A stretch of 64,000 nt of DNA, taken from Motiliproteus sp965230185 (GTDB lineage: Bacteria; Pseudomonadota; Gammaproteobacteria; Pseudomonadales; Balneatricaceae). This document shows, piece after piece, positions 35,320-43,968 of this stretch (within the stretch, counting starts at the first letter, position 1; each line of letters opens with the position of its first letter). The notes beneath the pieces are model-generated. The model worked only from the letters and a program-made list of their open reading frames with translations, did no database searches and was not told the origin of the DNA. The stretch is taken from contig OZ245995.1 of NCBI GenBank assembly GCA_965230185.1, positions 806,001 to 870,000 on the forward strand, written 5' to 3'. The translations under genes were made by a program, and so were the position numbers.

Positions 35320-37242
35320 TCAGATTATGTACTCTGGCGGAAGCTGCTTCGATGCTTCCTGCTTCAGGAGCATCCGGGTTATCTCCTGGCTGGAAACTGC
35401 CCTGGAGAACAGATATCCCTGGCCCAGCGTGCAGCCTTCTGCCTTCAGATCCTGCAGGTTGGATTCGAATTCAATCCCTTCTGCTACCAGATCGATTTCC
35501 AGACTCTGTGCCAGTGAAATAATGCTGCGGATAAAACGGAGGTCTCTGGGGGTGTTATTCAGATCCTGAACAAAGGACCGATCGATCTTGAGCTTATCGA
35601 CAGGCAGGCACTTCAGATGACTGAGTGAAGAGTAACCGGTACCGAAATCGTCGAGCGCTATCCGGACACCCAGCTGCTTCATTTTCGCCATGGTATCCGG
35701 CGAGGAATCGATGTCCCGCATCGTTGTATCTTCAGTCACTTCAATACATAGATGCTCGGGTACCATCTTTGTTTCGGCCAGTATCCGCGTCAGGGATTCA
35801 ACGATATCGTGCTGGATATACATGGCTGGCGAGATGTTTACCGCCACTTTTACAAGGGGGAGAGACTCTGATGCCCAGGCGTGATATTGCAGGCAACTCT
35901 GCCGGATGACCCACTCATTCAGTTCTTTCGCCAGACCACTCTGTTCGGCCACCGACACAATCTCCGGGGGTGGGATATATCCGTGCTCCGGATGATGCCA
36001 GCGCAGCAGTGCCTCGACGGACTCAATGAGCTGATCTTCAAACCTGAAGATCGGCTGGTAGTTCAGTACCAGCTCGTCGTTCTGCAAAGCGCCACGAAGA
36101 TCGTCCGCCAGCTGCTTGGCACGCTGAATGGCCGCATTCATTTCCGGCTTATACATGCGATAGCTGGTGCCCCGATCTTTCTTCGAGCGATACATGGCAA
36201 TGTCGGCGTTGATCATCACTTGCTGAAGTTCACCGGCATCCTTTGGATAGTGACTGACGCCAATGCTGGCGGCAGGATAAAACAGCGTGCCGTTGAGCTG
36301 TATTTCCCGGCCGACCTGTTCGCAGATACGGCGGGCAAGTCTGGCGCTGTCTTCGGCGCCTTCCGTGCAACGATGGATGATGGCGAACTCATCGCCGCCC
36401 AGACGGGCGACAGTATCTTCCGGATTTACACAGTCCAGCAGCCTTGAAGAGGTCGTTTTCAGTAGCAGGTCGCCGCTCTCGTGTCCGAGGGTATCGTTGA
36501 CCTCTTTGAAGTTATCCAGATCGATCACGAGGAGGCCCAACTGGCTGTCTTCACGAAAACAATATGCCTCACCAGCCATCAGCTGCTCGTTAAAGTAGTT
36601 GCGGTTGGCGAGTCCTGTCAGCGGGTCCCGTAATGACTGGCGGCGATTACGAGCACTCTCGCGCAACAGCATCAGCACCAGGGCTGCACCACTGCCCAGC
36701 AGGCCAAACATTGAGATACTCAGGGTGTCCCGCTCTTCATGAGATTGAAGCACTTTTGAGCGTGCTTCCGATCCGACAAAACTACTGACACTGAACGAAC
36801 GCACCTGCATTTTGAAGGGGCTGATCTGGTTGACCAGAATCAGCGTGGTCGCCTGATCGCCCGGCTGCAGTGCCAGCACCGAAGGCTCAATTTCACTCAT
36901 CAACTGATGCAAACGGTTTAACAGCGGGACTGCGCCCGGCAACAGACGAACCTCCTCCGTTTCCCGGCCAGCCTGCAGCGTCCGGATGCGGCTCCAGAGC
37001 AGCTCAAATCGCAGTACCAGATCGTCCTTTGACGCCTGACCGAACCCTGTCAGCATCAGCGTGTTATCGAATTTGAGCAGCTCTGTCTCAAGCTCTGCTG
37101 CCGCCCAGACACCGGTCTTCACTGCGGAGGATACCGCTCGTGATGTTTCGCTGAACTGTTGATAGCTGATGACTGAACTGATCGAAAAAAGCGCGACGAC
37201 CGCCATCATGCCCAGCAATCTGAAGGGGTTTCGACGACCCAT
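35320..37242 (-). CDS. Membrane-bound GGDEF-EAL protein (c-di-GMP turnover)
   Basis: A 640-residue protein with two membrane segments (about 7-27 and 178-198) around a periplasmic helical domain, then a GGDEF domain (intact RLGGDEFAII) and an EAL domain (EALLRWHH, DDFGTGYSS). Both motifs that carry the active sites are intact, so both diguanylate cyclase and phosphodiesterase activity are possible. Its ATG shares one base with the stop of the upstream SUOX-like gene, so the periplasmic protein probably serves it as a sensor partner. Confidence 0.92.
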   Translation of the reverse strand: MGRRNPFRLLGMMAVVALFSISSVISYQQFSETSRAVSSAVKTGVWAAAELETELLKFDNTLMLTGFGQASKDDLVLRFELLWSRIRTLQAGRETEEVRLLPGAVPLLNRLHQLMSEIEPSVLALQPGDQATTLILVNQISPFKMQVRSFSVSSFVGSEARSKVLQSHEERDTLSISMFGLLGSGAALVLMLLRESARNRRQSLRDPLTGLANRNYFNEQLMAGEAYCFREDSQLGLLVIDLDNFKEVNDTLGHESGDLLLKTTSSRLLDCVNPEDTVARLGGDEFAIIHRCTEGAEDSARLARRICEQVGREIQLNGTLFYPAASIGVSHYPKDAGELQQVMINADIAMYRSKKDRGTSYRMYKPEMNAAIQRAKQLADDLRGALQNDELVLNYQPIFRFEDQLIESVEALLRWHHPEHGYIPPPEIVSVAEQSGLAKELNEWVIRQSCLQYHAWASESLPLVKVAVNISPAMYIQHDIVESLTRILAETKMVPEHLCIEVTEDTTMRDIDSSPDTMAKMKQLGVRIALDDFGTGYSSLSHLKCLPVDKLKIDRSFVQDLNNTPRDLRFIRSIISLAQSLEIDLVAEGIEFESNLQDLKAEGCTLGQGYLFSRAVSSQEITRMLLKQEASKQLPPEYII

Positions 37243-37748
37243 CAGTCGATCTGCAGTTTACGCAGTTGCCACACCATGCCTGAATGGTGTCTGGGATGAT
37301 CCAGCTCTTTGAAATCGGACATCGGATACAGAATCCACAGCGGTCCTTTATCCCTTATTCGCATATACTGGCCATCTTTTTTATAGGCCAGCATGATCGG
37401 ATAGTCCTTTAACTCCTGGTAGTTGACAGAGACTTTGTAGTCGTTGAGTGCTGTGGCTGTCATGGTATGGCCGGCAGCTCCTACGTAATCCAGCAGGACA
37501 CTCAGCAACACGCCGTGATAGCGGCTGGTCCCTTCGGTCCAGGGGGTACGTGTTTCAAACTGATGCTGTGGCAGGGCCTCGATCATTTTCAGATCAAATT
37601 CCACACCCTCGTCACTGTTCGATCCGGCAATATTGCCGCTCACAGTCAGAACAACCTTTTCGGCAGGTTCTGGCAGAGTTGCTGCCGTTGTATGGCCGTA
37701 AAACATCATGCCGGACAGGAGTGCCAGCGCACTTAAGATAATTCGCAT
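37242..37748 (-). CDS. Exported SUOX-like (oxidoreductase molybdopterin-binding domain) protein
   Basis: A 168-residue protein with a signal peptide (about 1-22). The mature part resembles the fold of the molybdopterin-binding domain of sulfite oxidase-like proteins, seen in GPLWILYPMSD and the LLDYVGAAG segment, but it lacks an obvious molybdenum-ligating cysteine. Such cofactor-free domains are found beside GGDEF and histidine-kinase genes, and here the stop overlaps the GGDEF-EAL start. A ligand-binding or redox-sensing periplasmic role for the cyclase is inferred. Confidence 0.65.
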   Translation of the reverse strand: MRIILSALALLSGMMFYGHTTAATLPEPAEKVVLTVSGNIAGSNSDEGVEFDLKMIEALPQHQFETRTPWTEGTSRYHGVLLSVLLDYVGAAGHTMTATALNDYKVSVNYQELKDYPIMLAYKKDGQYMRIRDKGPLWILYPMSDFKELDHPRHHSGMVWQLRKLQID

Positions 37749-38274
37749 AAGCCGGGCTACCGCAATTAGTATTATTGTGTTCAGGGGGTATTGGAAAGGC
37801 TACATCCCTGTGCGAATTTTTATCATATCGTAATTTCCATGTATTTGAACCACGGCTCAGATATTGCCGTGCCACAGCAGCCGCTTCCGTCAAAGCATGT
37901 GGGTTTTCCTGCACTTTTTAAGGAAAAGGACACCGTGGATGGCCGCTTTCTTCGGAAGCGCCGAACAGTGCTCAGGGGACGTCGGATAAACTGCTGAAAG
38001 ACTTGTGGACCGGGGCTGCTCGGGTAACCGGGAAGGTGATGTCGCCGCGAAGTCGGTGCCGGTATCCAGCCAGTATGTCTGCACCGATTCTGTGCCGGTA
38101 TCCAGCCAGTATGTCTGCACCGATTCTGTGCCGGTTATGATCTTATGGTGGATGTTTCAGACTGCTGGTGTCTGCAATATCACGTCAACTGACAGATGGC
38201 ACCCTGCGGTCCGTACCGGTGCTGAAAACGGGTACCGGTACTGTCAGTCCAGAGGGTGCACTCGGGCGGGATTA
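37749..38274. other. 526-bp stretch without a gene, with a tandem repeat
   Basis: No frame here has a ribosome-binding site and protein-like content. The only structure I can support is the 36-bp tandem repeat listed separately. Confidence 0.5.
38056..38127. repeat. 36-bp direct tandem repeat, two units
   Basis: The unit (GTGCCGGTATCCAGCCAGTA at its start) occurs at 38056-38091 and again identically at 38092-38127, and a third copy begins (GTGCCGGTT) after it. The unit length of 36 bp is a multiple of three. No gene covers it convincingly. Confidence 0.85.
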
Positions 38275-38580
38275 TCAGCGGGGACCGAGCTTATCCTGAA
38301 CACTGGTAACCTTATCGGCCATAGTCTGGTCCCGATCGGTACGGGTCCCCAGTTTTATATGGCTGGTGATGCGCACGGCACCCGCCGCATGTACATCTTC
38401 GTGACAACGTTTAACGGCGGCCATCACCTCGTCCCATTCCCCCTCAACGTTGGTACCGTAACCGTGCATGGTGTGAGTCAGTCCGGCTTCTTCAAATATC
38501 TTCTGGCACATCGCCACATAGGGGGATACGGACGTCCCGACGCCGCCGGGTGAAACCATAATATCCATCAGTACGTACAT
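38275..38580 (-). CDS. Thiamine-binding protein, MTH1187/YqgV family (UPF0045)
   Basis: A 101-residue protein of the UPF0045 family, which folds like a ferredoxin and binds thiamine or related ligands. MDIMVSPGG, SVSPYVAMCQKIFEEAGL and MHGYGTNVEGEWDEVM are family landmarks. The ATG at 38580 has GGAGAA about 8 nt upstream; the longer open frame is not conserved in type. The gene stands alone in this variable region. Confidence 0.85.
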   Translation of the reverse strand: MYVLMDIMVSPGGVGTSVSPYVAMCQKIFEEAGLTHTMHGYGTNVEGEWDEVMAAVKRCHEDVHAAGAVRITSHIKLGTRTDRDQTMADKVTSVQDKLGPR

Positions 38581-38981
38581 GCTGTGGTTCTCCGTTGAGA
38601 GTTTAACTGTTGGCCCCATTCCACCCTTCACGGGCTCCGGATTCAAGGGCCAGATGTACTTTTCCGGTTGGCCAGCGTCATTGAGCAGCGAATCGTCCCG
38701 GATACTGACGGGATAGCGGAATTCAGTGATTCAGAACGCAGCAGATCACCGGCCTCCGGCTGGAAGTGAAAAACAGCGCCTTACAGGCGCCGCACTCTGA
38801 TGAGCTGATGGGCAGGGATAAGAGTGATTGATACAGGAATCGGATCAGAGCCCGGTTGAAGAGTCGAAAGGCTGTCACCGCTATTCAGGGAGTTCGGTAT
38901 TTACCCTCAAAGGGCTCTTATCGGCATAACCTCTGATATAATTGTCGGTCAATCTGACAATCAGGACGGGCTTGTTTCAGC
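38581..38981. other. 400-bp intergenic stretch with the GntR gene promoter
   Basis: No gene is recognised. The end of the stretch carries a TATAAT at 38937-38942 that overlaps an inverted repeat at 38941-38961, described separately. Confidence 0.5.
38937..38961 (+). promoter_or_regulatory. Promoter with overlapping operator for the GntR gene
   Basis: TATAAT at 38937-38942 shares its last bases with ATTGTC-N9-GACAAT at 38941-38961. The dyad covers the -10 region and transcription start, 20 bp before the ATG, so binding there would repress. Autoregulation by the GntR protein is the simplest reading. Confidence 0.5.
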
Positions 38982-39641
38982 ATGACAAAATCAGCATTGA
39001 TCAGTAAGCGCAGTCTGGAAGATCAGGCTGCGGATCTGTTGCGCCAGGATATCGTCAACGGGGAGCTGGAAGCCGGCGCCCGGCTGGTCGAGACCACGCT
39101 GGCGAAGGAATACGGTCTGTCCCGGGGGACAATCCGCATTGCCCTCCATCAGCTGGGCACCGAGGGACTGGTGACTCAGGTTCCCTATGCGGGCTGGTCG
39201 GTCTCGACACTGGATGACCAGGATCTCTGGGAGCTGTATACCCTGAGAGCGACCCTCGAGGGGATGGCGGCACGGCTGGCGGCCGAATGCATCACCGAGG
39301 AAGGGGCCGCTCAATTGCGGGAGTCCTATCGGCAGCTGCTGGCGCTCTGTGAGGGGGATGATCTGAAGGCGATTACTCTTGCCGACCTGGATCTGCATAA
39401 AACCATTACCGAGCTGTCCGGTCACCGGCGACTGGCCGTGCAGTACCGGCTGGTCGAGAACCAGTTTCTGACCTATATTGCCGCAGCTAACCGGGCTTTC
39501 GACCCTCATGAGGTCGGGCCCAGTCATGAAGCCCTGGTCGAGGCGATCTGTGCCGGTGAAGGAGAAAGGGCCGAAGCGGAAGCGCTCAGGAATATCACCG
39601 GTTTCGAAGAGCTACAGCAGGAACCGGTTAACCGCCCCTGA
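38982..39641 (+). CDS. GntR-family transcriptional regulator, FCD type
   Basis: A 219-residue regulator with an N-terminal winged helix (LLRQDIVNGELEAGARLVETTLAKEYGLSRGTIRIAL, about 18-55) and a C-terminal all-helical FCD ligand domain (about 75-210). FCD members bind small organic acids. It faces the two enolase-superfamily genes and the BCCT carrier (convergent), so control of those genes is plausible. The overlapping promoter-operator suggests self-repression. Confidence 0.88.
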   Translation: MTKSALISKRSLEDQAADLLRQDIVNGELEAGARLVETTLAKEYGLSRGTIRIALHQLGTEGLVTQVPYAGWSVSTLDDQDLWELYTLRATLEGMAARLAAECITEEGAAQLRESYRQLLALCEGDDLKAITLADLDLHKTITELSGHRRLAVQYRLVENQFLTYIAAANRAFDPHEVGPSHEALVEAICAGEGERAEAEALRNITGFEELQQEPVNRP

Positions 39642-39712
39642 CGGCCCTCCGAAAATGCCGTCCTGGCGGCGGTATCCTTTCGATCTTCTGGCGACCCTTT
39701 CGACCCTTTCGG

Positions 39713-40846
39713 TCAGCCGACCCGATAACGTCGGATGGTTTCCTCATTCAGTTCGATGCCCAGACCGGCGCCCTGGGGAGCCGCGATCATACCGTCCCGG
39801 TCGATCTGCGGTCCGTTTGTCGCCAGTTGCCAGCGCAGCGGCGACGCCGACGTCGAGAACTCCACATATTCTGCCCGCGGCTGCACCGACTGAAAATGAA
39901 GGTTGGCCGCCAGGGTCAGGTCGGTATTCCAGCCGTGGGGAATTAACCGGCAGTCGAAGGCCTGCGCCATTTCCGCGATCTGCTTCAGGGCGGTAAATCC
40001 ACCCACCCAGCTGATATCCGGCTGGGCGATATCGATCCGGCCCTCGCTGAAGTAGGGCCGCCACTCCGCCGGAGCGGTGAGGCCGGTATCTCCGGCTCCC
40101 ACCGGAATCCCGGCTTTCTGCAGCTTCCGGAACTGATCCAGATTATCCAGCGGGAAAGGGGCCTCCAGCCACTGGATACGGCATTCACGCAGTACCGGCA
40201 GCAGCGGCTCGATCTGCTCACAGTCACGGAAAGTTGCGGTGGCATCCAGCATCAGTTCCAGCTCATGGCCAACATGCTGGCGGGCGGCCAGCAGCAGTTC
40301 CACCGCCTGATACGGCTCATCACGCCAGAAAGGGTCGATAGCCAGCTTCAGCGCCCTGACCGGGTAGCGCAGAGCGCCGTCCAGCGCCTGCCGAAGTTCA
40401 CTGACCGTATGGCCCAGTGGGTAGACGGTAGTATAGGCGGGCAGACGCCGATGCTCTGGCTGCCCCAGCAGCTCGGCAACCGGTCGGTTCTCCAGCTTGC
40501 CGAGCAGGTCCCACAGGGCGATGTCGATGCCGCTGATGGCGTGCATCACCACACCCCGACGACCGCAGTAGCTGGTATGGTGATACATTCGCTGCCACAG
40601 CCGGGCAATATCGGTGGGGTCTTCGCCGACCAGTATCGACTTCAGCCCCATCAGGGTGCTGATACGGGGCGGGGCCTCGACAATGGCTTTAATCACCGAG
40701 GGCAGGCTGTCCACTTCCGCAATGCCGGTGACACCGGCGTCGGTATGGACCCGGATAAGGCAGCCGTTGCTGGTCGGGTCGAGATCCAGCTGGCGATTGT
40801 CCGCCACCCTGAGCTCAATCACCTCGATATCGGTAATCTGCATCAT
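39713..40846 (-). CDS. Enolase-superfamily protein, mandelate racemase-like
   Basis: A 377-residue mandelate racemase/muconate lactonising family protein. Metal ligands can be placed as Asp in LMLDATATF, Glu in WLEAPF and Asp in GAGDTG. An MR-type His-Asp dyad is present (PDISWVGG and LIPHGWNT). The beta-2 lysine motif is only LKLA, with the second lysine replaced, so it may be a one-base dehydratase rather than a racemase. It begins at ATG 40846, 6 nt behind the stop of its paralogue, and is probably the last gene of the BCCT unit. The substrate is unknown. Confidence 0.85.
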   Translation of the reverse strand: MMQITDIEVIELRVADNRQLDLDPTSNGCLIRVHTDAGVTGIAEVDSLPSVIKAIVEAPPRISTLMGLKSILVGEDPTDIARLWQRMYHHTSYCGRRGVVMHAISGIDIALWDLLGKLENRPVAELLGQPEHRRLPAYTTVYPLGHTVSELRQALDGALRYPVRALKLAIDPFWRDEPYQAVELLLAARQHVGHELELMLDATATFRDCEQIEPLLPVLRECRIQWLEAPFPLDNLDQFRKLQKAGIPVGAGDTGLTAPAEWRPYFSEGRIDIAQPDISWVGGFTALKQIAEMAQAFDCRLIPHGWNTDLTLAANLHFQSVQPRAEYVEFSTSASPLRWQLATNGPQIDRDGMIAAPQGAGLGIELNEETIRRYRVG

Positions 40847-40852
40847 TCAATC

Positions 40853-41965
40853 TCAGAGCTGATATTTCCAGAGTGCCTGGTCGCTGACCTGCTGCCAGTC
40901 GATCTCGATCCCGAGACCGGCGGCCGTGGGCGCTCTGACCCGACCGTTGTCGGTACGCAGAGGGGTCAGGCAGCAGGCCTCGTGGCTGGCATAGGGCACG
41001 GGTTGTTCGAAATAGGTGCTGTTAGGGATCGCCAGCATCATATGCAGATTGGCCGCCTGAGACGGGGTGTATCCCCAGGACTGCAGCTCCAGCGGCAGAC
41101 TGTGGGCCTGTGCCAGGGCAGCGATGGGACGGGCAGCGGTAAAGCCACCGGCCCAGGTGACATCCATCCGTAAGCCGTCCCAGGCCTGCCGGGCAATACC
41201 CTGGGCCATTAAGCCCGGGGTCAGCAGCGTGTTACCGGCCGGCAGCACCGCTACTGAGGTGCTGCGGCGAAGCTCGGCATAGCCCTCCAGGTCGGTATCC
41301 GGCAGCGGTGCTTCCAGCCAGATACAGTTCATCTTCTCCAGCCGCCTGGCGATGAGCAGTGCATCATGGCGGTTGTAGCGTTCCTCCAGGTCGACCATAA
41401 AGGCCAGCTGGTCGCCGAAGGCATCATCGATGGCGTCCAGCAGCGCCAGATCCTGTTCCGGCTCACACCAGACATGGAATTTGACGGTATCGAAACCCTG
41501 CTGCTGCAGCTCGCGGACAAAGGCAACATATTCCGCCGGCGTGTCCAGCAGCGGCGTGCTGGCATAGGAGCGGATGCTGTCGCGGCTGCCACCGAGCAAC
41601 CGGTAGAGCGGCAGGTCCAGGGCTCTGGCTTTCAGATCCCAGAGGGCAATATCGATGACCGACTGCGGTCTGGGCGTCATGCTGTTATAACGCCCCATCA
41701 GGTGTTGCCAGATGGCGTCGGATTGCCAGCCATCTCTGCCCGGCAGTTCCGGCAGCAGGGTCTTCAGAGCCGCACCGGGCGCTTCGTCGAAACAGTGTTC
41801 GGAGTAGGTGGTGATGCCGGCGGTCCCTTCCAGACCGCAACGGGTCTGTAAGCGCAACAGAGTCAGGGTTTCATAAACTTCTCCCATATCCGCCGCCAGC
41901 CGGCAGCGGGCGACGTCGGGACCGGTGACAAACAGCTCAGCGCTGTCGATTACAAGAGCTTTCAT
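40853..41965 (-). CDS. Enolase-superfamily protein lacking the MR histidine
   Basis: A 370-residue paralogue of the next gene. The metal region is kept (MVDLEERYN, WLEAPLPDTD, PAGNTL) although the third ligand position reads Asn. On beta-2 the motif is VKFHVW, a Lys-x-His version. The MR histidine is missing: the equivalent place reads LELQSWGY, while the partner Asp stays (DVTWAGG). So it may catalyse different chemistry from its neighbour. It lies between the BCCT carrier gene and the second enolase-superfamily gene, on the same strand. Confidence 0.82.
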   Translation of the reverse strand: MKALVIDSAELFVTGPDVARCRLAADMGEVYETLTLLRLQTRCGLEGTAGITTYSEHCFDEAPGAALKTLLPELPGRDGWQSDAIWQHLMGRYNSMTPRPQSVIDIALWDLKARALDLPLYRLLGGSRDSIRSYASTPLLDTPAEYVAFVRELQQQGFDTVKFHVWCEPEQDLALLDAIDDAFGDQLAFMVDLEERYNRHDALLIARRLEKMNCIWLEAPLPDTDLEGYAELRRSTSVAVLPAGNTLLTPGLMAQGIARQAWDGLRMDVTWAGGFTAARPIAALAQAHSLPLELQSWGYTPSQAANLHMMLAIPNSTYFEQPVPYASHEACCLTPLRTDNGRVRAPTAAGLGIEIDWQQVSDQALWKYQL

Positions 41966-42009
41966 CGGCAGAATTCACTCGGAAAATCAGATAGAGAACA
42001 GACAGGGGG

Positions 42010-42043
42010 CCGGCGACGACATTCCCCCGGTAGTCGTCGCCGG
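42010..42043 (-). terminator. Strong hairpin between the BCCT and enolase-superfamily genes
   Basis: A perfect 11-bp stem (CCGGCGACGAC and GTCGTCGCCGG) with a 12-nt loop lies between the carrier stop at 42052 and the next gene start at 41965. It lacks a T-run, so it may attenuate, or stabilise the carrier mRNA, rather than fully terminate the unit. Confidence 0.6.
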
Positions 42044-42051
42044 GCGGGGTG

Positions 42052-43632
42052 TTACTGTGCGACGGCGACGGTCGCTGCCGTCTCGGAAGGCGTGTCGTCG
42101 GAGGCCGGCGCTGCATCGGTGGCCGGCACGCTGTTCAGCTCATCCTGATACAGCCAGCGAACCAGAGAGACAGCCATGATAGCCGTGACGAACAGCTGGG
42201 GTAACGCCAGGGTGATGGCTGCGGTCTGAAGCGCTTTCAGGCCGCCAACGAACATCAGACTCAGTGGCAGAGCGGCCAGGGCAAAGGCCCAGAAAAGACG
42301 CTGCCAGCGGGCCGGGTGCTCATCCTCTTTCAGCTCCACGGTTGCCACCGCAGCCATGGTATAGGCGGCGGAATCGAACTGGGTGGCCAGGAAAATCAGC
42401 GCCAGTACGCAGAACAGCGGCAGTACTACCGAGGACAGCGGCAGTGAGTTGATCACTGCGATAATCGCCGTGGGGGCATCCTTATCATTGAGCAGACCGG
42501 TGACCGACAGGATATCGTTGAGCTCAAGATGCATGGCGTAATTGCCCAGGGCACCGAAGTAAGCCCAGCAACCCAGGCATCCGAACACCAGCATGCCGGT
42601 GATCACCTGGCGAATGGTCCGGCCGCGGGAGATCTTGGCGACAAACAGTCCCATAAAGGGACCGTAGGCGATCCACCAGGCCCAGTAGAAGATAGTCCAG
42701 CCTTCCGGGAAACCGGAATTGGTGATCGGATCGGTCCAGAAGTTCATCTGCACAAAGTTCTGCAGCATCAGCCCGAGGCCGTTGGTGGTGGTCTTGAGGA
42801 TAAACAGGGTTGGTCCGACCACCACGATAAACAGCAGCAGCGCGATCGCCAGCCAGACATTGATATCGCTGAGCACCTTGATGCCCTTCTTCAGGCCGGA
42901 GTAGGCGCTGATACCGAAGATGGCGGTGCACAGCAGCATGACGAAGATGCTCAGGCCAAAGGAGTTTTCGATGCCGAACACTTCGCTGAGACCGGCGGCC
43001 ACCATCGGCGTGCCCAGTCCGAGACTGGTTCCGACGCCGCCCAGTAGTCCGAACATAAACAGGATATCGATGACCCGGCCCAGGGGCCCGTGGGCATGCC
43101 TGCCCAGGACGCCTTCGCAGGCGGCACTGAGCTTCAGCTCCGGCTGCTTGCGGACATGATAGAGGTAGGCCAGCGGAATGGCGGGGACGCCATAGAACGC
43201 CCAGGCGGTGATGCCCCAGTGGAACATGCCGTAGGTTGCCGCCCATTCGGCCGCTTTGTCACTGTTGGCTTCGATTCCCATGGGTGGGGACTGCAGGTAG
43301 TAGGCCCATTCGATGGTACCCCAGTAGAGAATGCCGGAGCCGATGCCGGCACAGAACAGCATACCTGCCCAGCTGAAGGCGGAAAACTCCGGTCGGTCGT
43401 CGGGGCTTCCCAGCCTGACCTGTCCGAACCGGCTCATTGCCAGCCACAGCAGCAGGCCGACGGCGGCAATCCCACCCCAGAGGTAGAGAATGCCGAATTT
43501 TGAGGTCATCACCCCAAAGGCGGCGTTGATAAAGTCATTTGCTTGTTCCTGCATTACCAGCAGCGGAATACAGATGCCGAGAAGCACCAGCAGCGTGGCG
43601 CCGAAGGTCGGCCAGTCGGTACGAATACCCAT
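42052..43632 (-). CDS. BCCT-family betaine/carnitine/choline transporter
   Basis: A 526-residue carrier with twelve predicted membrane helices. The family signature region GWTIFYWAWWIAYGPFMG and the substrate-box tryptophans are present, as is the early GMFHWGITAWAFYG motif. BCCT carriers take up quaternary-ammonium compounds such as glycine betaine, proline betaine or carnitine with Na+ or H+. GAGGT precedes the ATG at 43632. It is the first gene of the probable unit with two enolase-superfamily enzymes, suggesting a betaine or a carboxylate analogue as a catabolic substrate. Confidence 0.92.
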   Translation of the reverse strand: MGIRTDWPTFGATLLVLLGICIPLLVMQEQANDFINAAFGVMTSKFGILYLWGGIAAVGLLLWLAMSRFGQVRLGSPDDRPEFSAFSWAGMLFCAGIGSGILYWGTIEWAYYLQSPPMGIEANSDKAAEWAATYGMFHWGITAWAFYGVPAIPLAYLYHVRKQPELKLSAACEGVLGRHAHGPLGRVIDILFMFGLLGGVGTSLGLGTPMVAAGLSEVFGIENSFGLSIFVMLLCTAIFGISAYSGLKKGIKVLSDINVWLAIALLLFIVVVGPTLFILKTTTNGLGLMLQNFVQMNFWTDPITNSGFPEGWTIFYWAWWIAYGPFMGLFVAKISRGRTIRQVITGMLVFGCLGCWAYFGALGNYAMHLELNDILSVTGLLNDKDAPTAIIAVINSLPLSSVVLPLFCVLALIFLATQFDSAAYTMAAVATVELKEDEHPARWQRLFWAFALAALPLSLMFVGGLKALQTAAITLALPQLFVTAIMAVSLVRWLYQDELNSVPATDAAPASDDTPSETAATVAVAQ

Positions 43633-43968
43633 CGTAATTACCTCTTTTATTGTTGTCGTTGGCAGCGGGCTTCAGGTGTCCCTTTTCAGCACTACCGTCG
43701 TCTGAGTCGAGCGGTGACGAGGTGGATGCTAACACAGGATTGCAGATTGTCCAACAATCAGTAATTGTGCGAATTGTGATCGATGTGCTGAAGGTGATTC
43801 ACTGCAGCGCTGACAGGGCACTGAAACGGAGAAGGGCTGTGCTGCCGGAGCCTGACCGGTGACTGAAGAGGGGCTGGATTTCGATGGCTGCCGGCGGCGA
43901 ACGTTTCGGAAGGCGCTGAGTATCGCCGATAGAAAGAGCAGACAGCGGGCCGGACTATACTTTCCGGT
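43633..43968. other. 336-bp divergent intergenic stretch
   Basis: It lies between the BCCT gene and the metallopeptidase gene, both reading away from it. Short frames in it have no ribosome-binding site. No promoter or operator could be assigned with confidence. Confidence 0.4.

Noticed and set aside
38005..38553. 182-codon plus-strand frame across the tandem repeat and the thiamine-binding gene
   Set aside because: It overlaps the strongly supported UPF0045 gene on the other strand, and its repeats simply reflect the 36-bp DNA repeat whose length is a multiple of three.
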